Part shown: positions 16,869 through 24,702 of the stretch, one piece after another
Position numbering within the stretch: the first letter of the stretch is position 1
How the letters are laid out: every line of letters begins with the position of its first letter
Source: Thermogemmatispora aurantia
Lineage (GTDB): Bacteria > Chloroflexota > Ktedonobacteria > Ktedonobacterales > Ktedonobacteraceae
NCBI RefSeq assembly: GCF_008974285.1
Contig: NZ_BKZV01000001.1
Coordinates: forward strand, 1,696,251 to 1,760,250
Length of the DNA stretch: 64,000 nt
Direction of reading: 5' to 3'
Position numbers and translations under genes: made by a program
Notes under the pieces: generated by a model
The model's database searches: none
Told to the model about the DNA's origin: nothing
Seen by the model: only the letters and a program-made list of their open reading frames with translations

Positions 16869-19574
16869 TTAGCTGAGTGGCTCAGAAAGAGTGCTCTCCT
16901 CGCCTATGCGGCTATTGACTCTACCACTTTGGCCAGCCCGATGCCCCAGGTTGCGCCGCACGCTAACCACGCTTTTGACCTGGAGCAAGCGTTTGAAAAC
17001 GCGCTCGATCTGGTCCACCGATTGGATCTCCATTGTTGCCGTAATCACGGCCTTCTGTAAGGCCGGATTCGTCGTTGAGGAGACCGCCGTCATGTTGATG
17101 CCAGCATCACTGACTACCGCCGCTACATCACGCAGGAGGCCAGCCCGATCACGGGCCACAATAGTGATAGGGGCTAGATAGGACTGCGTCTTGACCTGCG
17201 ACCAGTCCAGAGCAAAGATCCGACCTTTGACACGCTCGCGGAAGCGCTGGAGCGTACGGCAATCCTGGCGGTGAACGATCAATCCCTTATTCGGGCTTAG
17301 AAAGCCAGCAATGGTGTCCCCCGGAAGGGGACAACAGCAATGAGCGAGGCGTGTGGCCACGCCAGGGGCCAGAGGCCGTTCGCTGGTCTGTGCCTCCGCA
17401 CCTGGTGCAGGCAAACGGTGCCCATTGAGTGCCGGACCGGCGACCACCGGCAGCCCCCCGGAGTCAGATGATCCAGCGATAGCTTCGGCCTGCCGCAGCG
17501 CCCCACGCTCGCGCAAGACCGGTAGCAGCTGCTCGACCAGGTCCTCTATCGGCAGATCACCTCGTCCAAGCGCCACATAGAGGGCCTCCACCGACTGATA
17601 CTTGCGCGCGCTCGCTAAGGGCAGCAGCTCCTCATCGCGCAGAGCCTCAAGGCCCACCGCTCCCGCCGCCTTCAGCGCCAGATCCAGCCGCTCGCGTCCA
17701 AGCTGCAGATTGATCTCACGCTCGTGATTCTTCAGGTAGCGCTTAATCTTGGTTCGCGCATTGGCCGTCCGCACAAAGGTCAGCCAGTCGCGTGTCGGAT
17801 GAATCGCCTGGTTGGTCACAATATCGACAATCTCGCCACTCTTCAGCTCATAATCCAGCGGGACCAGACGCGTCACCAGGCGCTCGCTATCGCCCAGGCT
17901 GGTGATGATTCGCGCCCCCGCGCAGTGATCGCCGATATCCGTGTGGATACGATAGGCCATATCGACCGGGGTCGATCCTCGGGGAAGATCCTTAATTTCC
18001 CCCTTAGGGGTAAAAACAAAAATCTGCTCCTGGAAGATATCGCCCTTGACGGCCTCTATGAAATCATCGGCGCTCTGCGGCAGCTCACGCTGCCACTCGC
18101 GCAGTTGCTCGATCCAGGCGATCATCTCCCGATAGGAGAGGCGAGAGCCACCGCGCTCACGCAGGTACCAATAGCTGGCGATCCCATAGTCCGCTGTGCG
18201 CTGCATCTCATGGGTGCGGATCTGGATCTCAGCGAGGCGATCATCGAGGCAGAAGACCGTCGTATGGAGGGACTGGTAGCCATTGACCTTGGGGGTAGCG
18301 ATATAGTCCTTGATGCGCCCATCTTTTGGCCGCCAGAGAGCATGGATATGGCCAAGGGCCAGATAACAGTCGTGGTCACTATCAACGAGGATACGGAACG
18401 AGACCAGGTCATGCAGCTGACTAACCTCGCCGCCGCTCTGCAGCAACTTGCGGTTGATACTGGCCAGATGCTTCTGCCAGGCCAGCACCTCGGCATGAAT
18501 CTCGGCGCGGCGCATCTCCTCATCAATGGCGCTGCAGACGGCATCGACATACGGCTGACGTTTGCGCCGCTCTTCCTCGACCTCACGCGCCAGACGCTCG
18601 TAGCGTTCCGGCTCCAGATAATAAAAAGCCAGATCCTCCAGCTCGGCCTGCACCAGGCCCATGCCCAAGCGTCGCGCCAGTGGCGCATAGATCTCGCTTG
18701 TCTCGCGGGCAATAATCTGCTGCTTGGCTGGTGGCATGGCGCTGAGCGTACGCATATTATGCAGGCGGTCGGCCAGCTTAATGACGACCACGCGCGGATC
18801 TTCCGCCATCGCCAGGAGCATCTTGCGCACCGTCTCGGAGCGCAGGCGGCTCTTGAGATCGCGTACAGTCTCCTCTGCGCGTTCGGACTCGGGGGCAGGC
18901 GCACACGCTTCGCTCCCGGACGGGGAGCCGGACCCGGGCTTGCCGGCCAGAGCATCAAACTTTGTCACCCCGTCCACAATGGTCGCCACCGCCGGACCAA
19001 ACTGGGCCCGTACCTCCTCCAAGGTATAATCGCTGTCCTCAACCACATCATGGAGTAAGGCGGCCACAATGCCATCGGCGTCAATGCGCATCTGAGTCAG
19101 AATAAGCGCCACCGCCAGCGGATGCTGAATATATGGCTCGCCCGAGCGACGCCGTACCCCCATATGGGCCCGATTCGCCAGCTCGTAAGCCCGCTCGATC
19201 TTCGCCAGATCCTGTGGCGAGAGATAAGCCCGTGTCTCCGCCAGCAATTGCTCAAGGGCATCGCCCTCCAGACGCCCATCAGAGGGCTGATATGGATAGA
19301 TCACCGTCCAGGTTCGCTGTCGCCGCCCTTGCCGATCCTGATCCTGACTGGCGGCATCCGGGGCTGCAGTGATGAGTGCATCGGTGTCCACGCTCATATC
19401 TGGGGAAACCATCGAGGCCACGAGTCGGCCATCAGTTCCCTCTGGCCCCATCAGGGTACCCGCCTCATGCCGGCTTCCATGTTGTTCACGTGAATCCATA
19501 TCTGGGTACCCGATCCTCTGCCTGTGCGTATACTGTTCAACGAATTTAGCTGGCCGTTGAGAAATGTTAGACAC
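16869..19574 (-). CDS. RelA/SpoT homologue with intact hydrolase and altered synthetase motif, probable (p)ppGpp hydrolase
   Basis: The 901-residue protein has an N-terminal extension of about 110 polar residues, then HD hydrolase, synthetase, TGS and ACT domains. The hydrolase is complete: RRSGEPYIQHPLAVAL (His about 151), LLHDVVEDS (175-181) and LADRLHNMRTL (267-277). In the synthetase, the region that reads GRPKHIYSIYRK in canonical enzymes here reads AWQKHLASINRK (about 365-376): the nucleotide-stacking Arg is Trp and both Tyr are lost. RIKDYIATPKVNGYQSLHT and AEIQIRT remain. A main role as hydrolase is inferred. GTG 19574 is the first start; ATG 19499 is an alternative that drops 25 residues. 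A consensus promoter lies just upstream. Confidence 0.92.
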   Translation of the reverse strand: MSNISQRPAKFVEQYTHRQRIGYPDMDSREQHGSRHEAGTLMGPEGTDGRLVASMVSPDMSVDTDALITAAPDAASQDQDRQGRRQRTWTVIYPYQPSDGRLEGDALEQLLAETRAYLSPQDLAKIERAYELANRAHMGVRRRSGEPYIQHPLAVALILTQMRIDADGIVAALLHDVVEDSDYTLEEVRAQFGPAVATIVDGVTKFDALAGKPGSGSPSGSEACAPAPESERAEETVRDLKSRLRSETVRKMLLAMAEDPRVVVIKLADRLHNMRTLSAMPPAKQQIIARETSEIYAPLARRLGMGLVQAELEDLAFYYLEPERYERLAREVEEERRKRQPYVDAVCSAIDEEMRRAEIHAEVLAWQKHLASINRKLLQSGGEVSQLHDLVSFRILVDSDHDCYLALGHIHALWRPKDGRIKDYIATPKVNGYQSLHTTVFCLDDRLAEIQIRTHEMQRTADYGIASYWYLRERGGSRLSYREMIAWIEQLREWQRELPQSADDFIEAVKGDIFQEQIFVFTPKGEIKDLPRGSTPVDMAYRIHTDIGDHCAGARIITSLGDSERLVTRLVPLDYELKSGEIVDIVTNQAIHPTRDWLTFVRTANARTKIKRYLKNHEREINLQLGRERLDLALKAAGAVGLEALRDEELLPLASARKYQSVEALYVALGRGDLPIEDLVEQLLPVLRERGALRQAEAIAGSSDSGGLPVVAGPALNGHRLPAPGAEAQTSERPLAPGVATRLAHCCCPLPGDTIAGFLSPNKGLIVHRQDCRTLQRFRERVKGRIFALDWSQVKTQSYLAPITIVARDRAGLLRDVAAVVSDAGINMTAVSSTTNPALQKAVITATMEIQSVDQIERVFKRLLQVKSVVSVRRNLGHRAGQSGRVNSRIGEESTLSEPLS

Positions 19575-19587
19575 CTGCCTGTGTATT

Positions 19588-19605
19588 ACCTTGTAATTAT
19601 AAGGT
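19588..19605. promoter_or_regulatory. 18-bp near-perfect palindrome over the -10 box of the rel promoter
   Basis: ACCTTGTAATTATAAGGT is a palindrome at 16 of 18 positions and covers the whole -10 element. This is a typical place for a repressor operator, although part of its symmetry comes from the TATAAT itself. Confidence 0.5.
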
Positions 19606-19623
19606 GCGAGGCATTACTGTCAA
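19596..19623 (-). promoter_or_regulatory. Consensus sigma70-type promoter of the hydrolase-type rel gene
   Basis: TTGACA (19623-19618) and TATAAT (19601-19596) are both perfect consensus, spaced 16 bases. The predicted start of transcription near 19589 leaves a short leader to GTG 19574. Confidence 0.75.
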
Positions 19624-19678
19624 GCAGTCGACGGCGAGCGGCGAGCACCCGAGCGCCGATGAACGAAGAAAAGAAAGA

Positions 19679-19709
19679 GACAAGGCCAAGAGCAGACCTT
19701 GGTCTTGTC
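19679..19709 (-). terminator. Intrinsic terminator of the zinc-ribbon gene
   Basis: Read on the minus strand, GACAAGACCAAG pairs with CTTGGCCTTGTC (12 pairs, one G-U) around a 7-base loop. It is followed directly by the T-rich TCTTTCTTTTCTT. It lies about 230 bases after the stop of the gene at 19938-20243. Confidence 0.7.
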
Positions 19710-19937
19710 CGTGAAGCAGATAAATTGCTACAATGATTCCTACGTTCCAGGATCACCGTCCCTCACAAGAGCGCGAGCCACAAGCAGAGCCGCGCAGTGG
19801 AGGGAGGCGAACAAGGGGTACGCTATCTGTCCCCGTCTCTCCTGCGCTCCTGGCCACCTCACAGCCCGGATGCAGGCAATGAACCTGACCTGTCCAGCTC
19901 GTCCGATCAGGGACTGATCTGCAGCGGACGTCTCCAG

Positions 19938-20243
19938 CTAGCGTCGCGCCACGCGCGCCTTATCATAGCAGCTGCTGCAGTAGACAGGCCGGTCGTTGCG
20001 AGGGAGGAAGGGCACTTTGGCCTCCTGCCCGCACTCGGCGCAGATCACCGTGTGCATCTCACGCGGCGCGCGCTCACTCCGGCTGCCTCCTCCCGCTGCC
20101 TGACGCCGCAAGGCCCGACAGGCCGGGCAACGCGCAGGCTGGTTCAGCAGGCCCTTCTGCTGGAAAAACTCCTGTTCCCCTGCTGTGAAGACGAATTCGT
20201 TTCCGCAATCACGGCACTTGAGAGTTTTGTCGACGAAACTCAA
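19938..20243 (-). CDS. Two-part zinc-ribbon protein
   Basis: The 101-residue protein has two zinc-binding modules. CRDCGNEFVF with CPACRALRR (about residues 10-47) matches the probable zinc-ribbon family zf-trcl, and VICAECGQEAKVPF with CSSCYDKAR (about 67-97) is a second CxxC pair of the type seen in Cys-rich CxxCxGC-type proteins. They are joined by a Gly/Ser/Arg linker. It starts with TTG at 20243, chosen because AGGAGG sits 7 bases upstream and MSFVDKTLKC leads directly into the first zinc site. It probably binds nucleic acid or protein, but the function is unknown. It has its own promoter and terminator. Confidence 0.8.
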   Translation of the reverse strand: MSFVDKTLKCRDCGNEFVFTAGEQEFFQQKGLLNQPARCPACRALRRQAAGGGSRSERAPREMHTVICAECGQEAKVPFLPRNDRPVYCSSCYDKARVARR

Positions 20244-20386
20244 CCAAGGACCTCCTTAGTGGTATGGTCGGTATCCTTTCAGGTCCATTTCTGGCCTCTG
20301 TCACCAGTCTGTTTGTCGCCCTGAGCAGCGTGGGACCCATGCCTGATGGCACTGTGCGCAAGACCAGTCTCGGATTACCGCTTGAA

Positions 20387-20415
20387 AGCATACACCAACT
20401 TTTGCTGTTTTTCAA
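20387..20415 (-). promoter_or_regulatory. Promoter of the zinc-ribbon gene, with an inverted repeat
   Basis: TTGAAA (20415-20410) and TATGCT (20392-20387) are spaced exactly 17 bases on the minus strand. An inverted repeat CTTGAAA/TTTCAAG (20381-20387 and 20410-20416) brackets the promoter, overlapping both the -35 and the edge of the -10. It predicts a leader of about 135 bases. Confidence 0.55.
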
Positions 20416-20806
20416 GTGATTCTAGTCCCAATCAGTCAGCGTTTTGATATTTTTACGCGCTTTTCATGTGAAGTGGACGGCCTTACATTGGTTTCACGAT
20501 GTTTCTCGCTTTGTCAAAAAGAGCCAGCGCCGCAGCCAGATAGAGCTTGCGTCGGGCAAGACGTTGCGTAAACCCTGCCAATTGGCTATACTCTCTCAAC
20601 AGAGGAGTCGCGCCCGGCAGATAGGTGTGAGTGAGGTTGCCTGGCTCAGGTTTCGCGCCCTCTCGCTCTCCTGAGCTGATCTGAGCTGCTGCCTGGTGAC
20701 TCAGGGCTTCGTCAAACGCGGCCCGGCATCCCCACCCGGCGGCGCTGACTTGACTGGGCCGGCCCCCTCTCATCAGGCAAGCTTGTTGTTGCAAAGGGAG
20801 TGGCCA

Positions 20807-22045
20807 GTGGACGCACTCGCGGCTCGTTCCAGCTCGTTTGCTTTTACGATCGACGTTGAGAATCCTCCAGTGCCGTCGGCCCCAACCTGGGCGCGCGCCT
20901 GTACGCTCCAGACCCCCCACGGGTTGATTCAGACGCCGATGTTTATGCCCGTTGGCACGCAGGCCACGGTAAAGTGTCTGACCCCCGAGGAGGTGCAGGC
21001 CGCAGGCGCGCAGATTATCCTCGCCAATACTTACCATCTGATGCTGCGCCCCGGTTCGCAGCTGATCGATAGCTTCGGCGGCTTGCACGCTTTTATGCGC
21101 TGGCCCGGTCCGCTGTTGACCGATAGCGGCGGCTTCCAGGTCTTTAGTCTGGGCCACCTGCGCACGCTCACCGAGGAAGGTGTGACTTTTAAGTCGCATC
21201 TGGACGGCTCGCTGCACTTGCTGACTCCCGAGCGTGGCTTGCAGATCGAGGCCGAGCTGGGCGCCGATTTTGTCCTGCCTCTGGATATCTGTAGCGGTTA
21301 TCCCTGTACGCCCCAGGAGGCCCGCCAGGCTATGGAGCGCACTCACCGCTGGGCCCTGCGCGCCCTGGAGGCCTTCACGCAGCACCCGCATCGCCCGGAG
21401 CGTCCCCAGGCCCTCTTTGGGATCGTCCAGGGGGCTTTCGAGCCTGAGTTGCGCCAGGAGAGCGCCCGCTTCATCGGCTCCTTGCCCTTCTTCGGTCTCT
21501 CAATTGGGGGCCTGTCGGTCGGCGAGCCGAAAGCACTGATGTGGGAGCTGCTGCGCGCGACAACGCCCGCACTGCCGCGCGAGAAGCCGCGCCATCTGCT
21601 GGGAGTCGGTTCACCAGAGGACCTGATTATGGGGATCGACCTGGGGATGGATCTCTTCGACTGCGTGCTGCCAACGCGGGTGGCGCGCCACGGCGGCCTC
21701 TTTACGCGCTACGGACGGGTTAATATTAAGCGCTCCCGCTTTCGCACAGAGCATGGTCCTGTCGAGGAGGGCTGCGATTGTTATACCTGTCGCAATTATA
21801 GCGCTGCCTACCTGCACCACTTAGCACGGGCAGAGGAGCAGCTCTACTATCGCCTGGGGAGCATTCACAACCTGCGCTTCATGCTGCGTCTGGCCGCGGA
21901 GGCGCGCGCGGCGATTCTGGCCGGAACCTTTCCAGCTTTCCGCGATGCCTTCCTGGCCAGCTATGTGCCAGCTTCAGAGAGGGCACGCGAGGAACAGCGA
22001 GCGAAGTGGCTGGCCCGAGTGGCTTCCCGCGCAACGTCGTCCTAA
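20807..22045 (+). CDS. tgt: Queuine tRNA-ribosyltransferase (tRNA-guanine transglycosylase)
   Basis: This enzyme exchanges the wobble guanine of tRNA(Asp, Asn, His, Tyr) for the queuosine precursor preQ1. Visible motifs are TPMFMPVGTQATVK, LLTDSGGFQVFSL (base-binding Asp), GIVQGAFEPELR, MDLFDCVLPTRVARHG (nucleophile Asp) and the zinc site CDCYTC with His in SIHNL. GTG 20807 is chosen as start because GGGAG lies 6 bases upstream and the product (412 residues) then begins about where family members do; the frame is open about 37 codons further upstream. The spacing of 32 bases to lipM suggests one transcript. Confidence 0.95.
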   Translation: MDALAARSSSFAFTIDVENPPVPSAPTWARACTLQTPHGLIQTPMFMPVGTQATVKCLTPEEVQAAGAQIILANTYHLMLRPGSQLIDSFGGLHAFMRWPGPLLTDSGGFQVFSLGHLRTLTEEGVTFKSHLDGSLHLLTPERGLQIEAELGADFVLPLDICSGYPCTPQEARQAMERTHRWALRALEAFTQHPHRPERPQALFGIVQGAFEPELRQESARFIGSLPFFGLSIGGLSVGEPKALMWELLRATTPALPREKPRHLLGVGSPEDLIMGIDLGMDLFDCVLPTRVARHGGLFTRYGRVNIKRSRFRTEHGPVEEGCDCYTCRNYSAAYLHHLARAEEQLYYRLGSIHNLRFMLRLAAEARAAILAGTFPAFRDAFLASYVPASERAREEQRAKWLARVASRATSS

Positions 22046-22077
22046 GCCCGGTTTGGAGAGAAGAAGGATAGCAGCCT

Positions 22078-22896
22078 ATGGCCGAGATGTTTCGCTTTCT
22101 CGATAGCGGTGTACACGATGCGGCCCTGAATATGGCCATCGATGAGGCCATTCTCATTCACCATTTGCGCGGCGAGGCGCCGCCAACCTTGCGTGTTTTC
22201 CGCTGGTCACAGCCGTCGATCTCACTGGGCCGCTTTCAGAACGTGGAGCGCGAGATTCTCAGCGATCTCTGCCGCGAGCGCGGCGTGGCTCTGGTGCGCC
22301 GTCCAACAGGGGGCCGCGCTGTCTATCACCGCGATGAGTTCACCTACAGTGTGGTGATCGGTCGGCGCTATGGGGTACCGTCCGGGGTGGTGGCGGCTTA
22401 TACCTATCTGGCCCGCGGCCTATTGGAGGCACTGGCCTTGCTGGGGGTACAGGCGGAGATCAGCGACGGTCGTGTCCAGAAGCATCCCTCGGCGGCCTGC
22501 TTCGCTTCGTCAACTCAGGCTGATTTGACAAGCGGCGGCTACAAGCTCGTGGGCAGCGCCCAGGTCTGGCGCGAGGATGCCCTGCTGCAGCAAGGGTCTC
22601 TGCCTCTGGACGATCGGGCCGAGGAGTTCTATGAACTCTTACGCTTCCCCAATGAGGCAGCCCGGGCCGAGGCTCTGGCCTTTTATCGCCAGAAGACACA
22701 GCCGCTGCACGCCTTTGTGCCAGACGTGAGCTGGGAGCAGGTAGCAGAGGCTTTTCGCCAGGGCTTCAGTCAGGCGCTGGCTCAAGAGTTTTTGCCGGGC
22801 GAACTGAGCCGCTCCGAGCTGGAGCTGGCGGAGCAGCTCGTGGCCGAGAAATATAGCAAGCTGGAGTGGCGCAAGGAGCGTTTAACGCTGGTCTGA
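22078..22896 (+). CDS. lipM: Octanoyl-[GcvH]:protein N-octanoyltransferase, LipM type
   Basis: The 272-residue protein belongs to the lipoate-protein ligase A/LipM fold. RRPTGGRAVYH is the conserved lipoyl-binding motif. ACFASSTQADL contains the catalytic Cys of LipM, and GGYKLVGSAQVWRE holds the catalytic Lys. It transfers octanoate from acyl carrier protein to a lipoyl domain, the first step of lipoate synthesis. LplA proper lacks this Cys, which supports LipM, but LipL-like activity cannot be excluded by eye. AGAAGGA lies upstream of ATG 22078. Confidence 0.87.
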   Translation: MAEMFRFLDSGVHDAALNMAIDEAILIHHLRGEAPPTLRVFRWSQPSISLGRFQNVEREILSDLCRERGVALVRRPTGGRAVYHRDEFTYSVVIGRRYGVPSGVVAAYTYLARGLLEALALLGVQAEISDGRVQKHPSAACFASSTQADLTSGGYKLVGSAQVWREDALLQQGSLPLDDRAEEFYELLRFPNEAARAEALAFYRQKTQPLHAFVPDVSWEQVAEAFRQGFSQALAQEFLPGELSRSELELAEQLVAEKYSKLEWRKERLTLV

Positions 22897-22919
22897 ACTG
22901 TTGCTGCTACTTTTCCCCT

Positions 22920-23387
22920 TTAGAAAAGGCTGAGCTGAATAGGGGCGGTTTTTTGCCTTTGGGACTGCTTTGGCGGATAGAAAACACCAATAATAATAAA
23001 AGGGTTAGGACTTATCCGATGGTACTGCCAGGTTGTACCCAGAAACAGATAGATATCTCTCGTCGAGCAGAACTCATCGAGGTACTTCTGGCGCACGAGA
23101 CGATTGGCTTCGGCTTCATCGCCTTGCGCCTCCGTCAAGCAGTTCCAGTACAGCGCGCCAAGTTCCCAATCTTCTATAAAGAGCTTGCGTGGATTTGTAT
23201 CTCCCTTACTCATAAAGACATAGGAGTACTTGTAAGGAAGCTTTCTAATTGGAACTCTCCTCTTTACCTCTCCAGTACTATCTATATCCAATAGATTGCT
23301 TTGTAAAAAATAATCGTTCCATTTCTGCTTCCAGCAGCGGCTCGTTGGCTCGATCCTGAAGTCGATGATCTCCCGAGGCTTGAGCAC
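22920..23387 (-). CDS. Conserved-looking protein of unknown function overlapping the DUF488 gene
   Basis: A 155-residue frame begins with GTG 23387 (MLKPREIIDFRIEP) and ends in QLSLF. It contains strongly protein-like stretches such as KLPYKYSYVFMSKGD, KLFIEDWELGALYWNCL and NPFIIIGVFYPPK, which suggest a compact alpha/beta domain. The DNA is visibly AT-richer than its neighbours. There is no ribosome binding site before the GTG, and the frame overlaps the end of the DUF488 gene by 106 bases. It is therefore either coupled to DUF488 translation or was once part of the same reading frame. I do not recognise the family. Confidence 0.6.
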   Translation of the reverse strand: MLKPREIIDFRIEPTSRCWKQKWNDYFLQSNLLDIDSTGEVKRRVPIRKLPYKYSYVFMSKGDTNPRKLFIEDWELGALYWNCLTEAQGDEAEANRLVRQKYLDEFCSTRDIYLFLGTTWQYHRISPNPFIIIGVFYPPKQSQRQKTAPIQLSLF

Positions 23388-24346
23388 GGCGAGCTGTCAT
23401 CTAGCGCGGGCAGTATCTGCTGGCGCTGGTCGTGACTACTGAGATTCTGCCGCGCTGGATGAGAGACAGCGTTACACATTAAATGCACGATAGGGGCCTC
23501 AATGTACCCCTGCTGCTGCAAATAAGCAGCCAGCACAGCACGATGACAGTGGCCGGGATCAGCTTCAAAACAAGTCAGCGCCACCCGTCGCTGTTCAGCA
23601 ATGAGCGCCGCCAGCCTCTCGATGCTCGCCCTCGCCTGCGGGAGCAGGTCAGTGGCATAATGGACAAAGAGCGCACGATAGGACTCCTCGGTCGCCAGCT
23701 CCCGCCGTAGCTCAGAGGGTACTCCCAGAGCTGGCAAATGGAGGTAGGCGATCCCTACCTCGTAGAGGGCCTGAGCCAGGCGCCTCCTGGCAAAGCCGAA
23801 CTTGTGCGAAAATGGATTGCGCCGCACGTCGACCAGGAGACGTACCCCATGTGAGAGCAAGAGGGACAGATAGGCGTCCAGGCTTAAGCCTTCATAGCCA
23901 AGCGTGAAGAGGCAGACAGCTTCTTCCGCTCCGCGAGAGACCTCCTTCGGCAGCGACGAGGCGGCAAGCTCTCGCCCGAGCAGCCGCAAGGCGCTGCGCT
24001 GATCAGCAGCGAAGCCCTGGCTTTCTTCCCACACCTGCTCCAGCAAGCGGCGATCATCCGGACGGAGTCGGGACAGGAAGGAGGTTCCCGTTGCCGCAGC
24101 AGCCAGCGCCACCCGCGGTGGTGGCGTCAGATAACGCCGCAGACGCAGCGTCTGCAGATCATGCTCCAGGACGAAGCTGCGCCAGTGCTTCCCCCAAACA
24201 ACGAATTCATAAGGAGCCTGTCTTCGCTCGCGCTGAGCATCGACAGACAAGAGCATTACCAGCAGCCGCGCTTTCGCCTCATCCAGCTCTCCCCCCGCCA
24301 GCTCGGCCAGCGCTAAGAGCAACCGCTGACGATAGAGCATAGTCAT
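23282..24346 (-). CDS. DUF488 domain protein
   Basis: The protein is 354 residues from ATG 24346 (AGAGGA upstream; GTG 24367 is an alternative). The N-terminal 140 residues form a helical, winged-helix-like region. The DUF488 domain spans about 145-290, with LFTLGYEGLSLDAYLSLL, LLVDVRRNPFSHKFGF and ALTCFEADPGHCHR, the last being a Cys/His motif typical of the family. DUF488 proteins are of unsettled function. The last 40 residues (SSPCSSLGRSSTSGSS and on) look like out-of-frame translation of the overlapping downstream gene, hinting at a frameshift near 23390-23400. Confidence 0.8.
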   Translation of the reverse strand: MTMLYRQRLLLALAELAGGELDEAKARLLVMLLSVDAQRERRQAPYEFVVWGKHWRSFVLEHDLQTLRLRRYLTPPPRVALAAAATGTSFLSRLRPDDRRLLEQVWEESQGFAADQRSALRLLGRELAASSLPKEVSRGAEEAVCLFTLGYEGLSLDAYLSLLLSHGVRLLVDVRRNPFSHKFGFARRRLAQALYEVGIAYLHLPALGVPSELRRELATEESYRALFVHYATDLLPQARASIERLAALIAEQRRVALTCFEADPGHCHRAVLAAYLQQQGYIEAPIVHLMCNAVSHPARQNLSSHDQRQQILPALDDSSPCSSLGRSSTSGSSQRAAAGSRNGTIIFYKAIYWI

Positions 24347-24494
24347 GGGTCGGTAGCTTCCTCTCACTTTATCGCCTTTTCAGCTACTACAACGAAAAGC
24401 CGACCGCCCAGCTACACCCACAGGGAAGGAGTCCTACATCGCACCTCCACCACTGAGAGCAGCGGTAATACTCCATTATTCCGATTGTACTTCA

Positions 24495-24511
24495 TGCAAA
24501 ATCATTTTGCA
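24495..24511. promoter_or_regulatory. 17-bp perfect palindrome, operator candidate
   Basis: TGCAAAAT C ATTTTGCA is exactly symmetric and lies in the AT-rich region between the DUF488 gene (minus) and the glycosyltransferase gene (plus). It shares its half-site with the palindrome at 24566-24577. Confidence 0.5.
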
Positions 24512-24565
24512 AGCGTGCCATCGGGAGGCAAAGTACGCCCTCCGTCCCGTTTCGATCGTGACTCT

Positions 24566-24577
24566 TTTGCATGCAAA
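24566..24577. promoter_or_regulatory. 12-bp perfect palindrome sharing the same half-site
   Basis: TTTGCATGCAAA uses the same TGCAAA word as the site 60 bases upstream but with half-sites inverted and close together. It is followed by an AT-rich stretch (ATATATATTACG) that could be a promoter region for 24703-25500. Confidence 0.4.
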
Positions 24578-24627
24578 TATATATTACGTTCTTCACCCAC
24601 ATAATAGCTTAAGAAAGGCAAGGAAAG

Positions 24628-24651
24628 CTTTCTTCTACGGTGTGAAGAAAG
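24628..24651 (+). promoter_or_regulatory. Stem-loop in the leader of the glycosyltransferase pair
   Basis: CTTTCTTC and GAAGAAAG pair exactly around an 8-base loop, about 50 bases before the ATG at 24703. There is no T-run; it may be a 5' leader structure. Confidence 0.35.
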
Positions 24652-24702
24652 ACGGTAATAAGCACCTGTAGCCACATATCTAGAGAAAGGATATCTAGCA
24701 CA

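Noticed and set aside
13899..19058. Long plus-strand open frames (about 350, 346 and 444 residues) opposite the rel genes
   Set aside because: They are antisense to clearly conserved RSH domains, have skewed composition (Leu/His/Gln/Arg-rich) and no ribosome binding sites; they arise from GC-rich codon bias.
22866..23294. 142-residue plus-strand open frame after lipM
   Set aside because: The minus-strand frame over the same region is much more protein-like, and this frame begins inside lipM without a start site.
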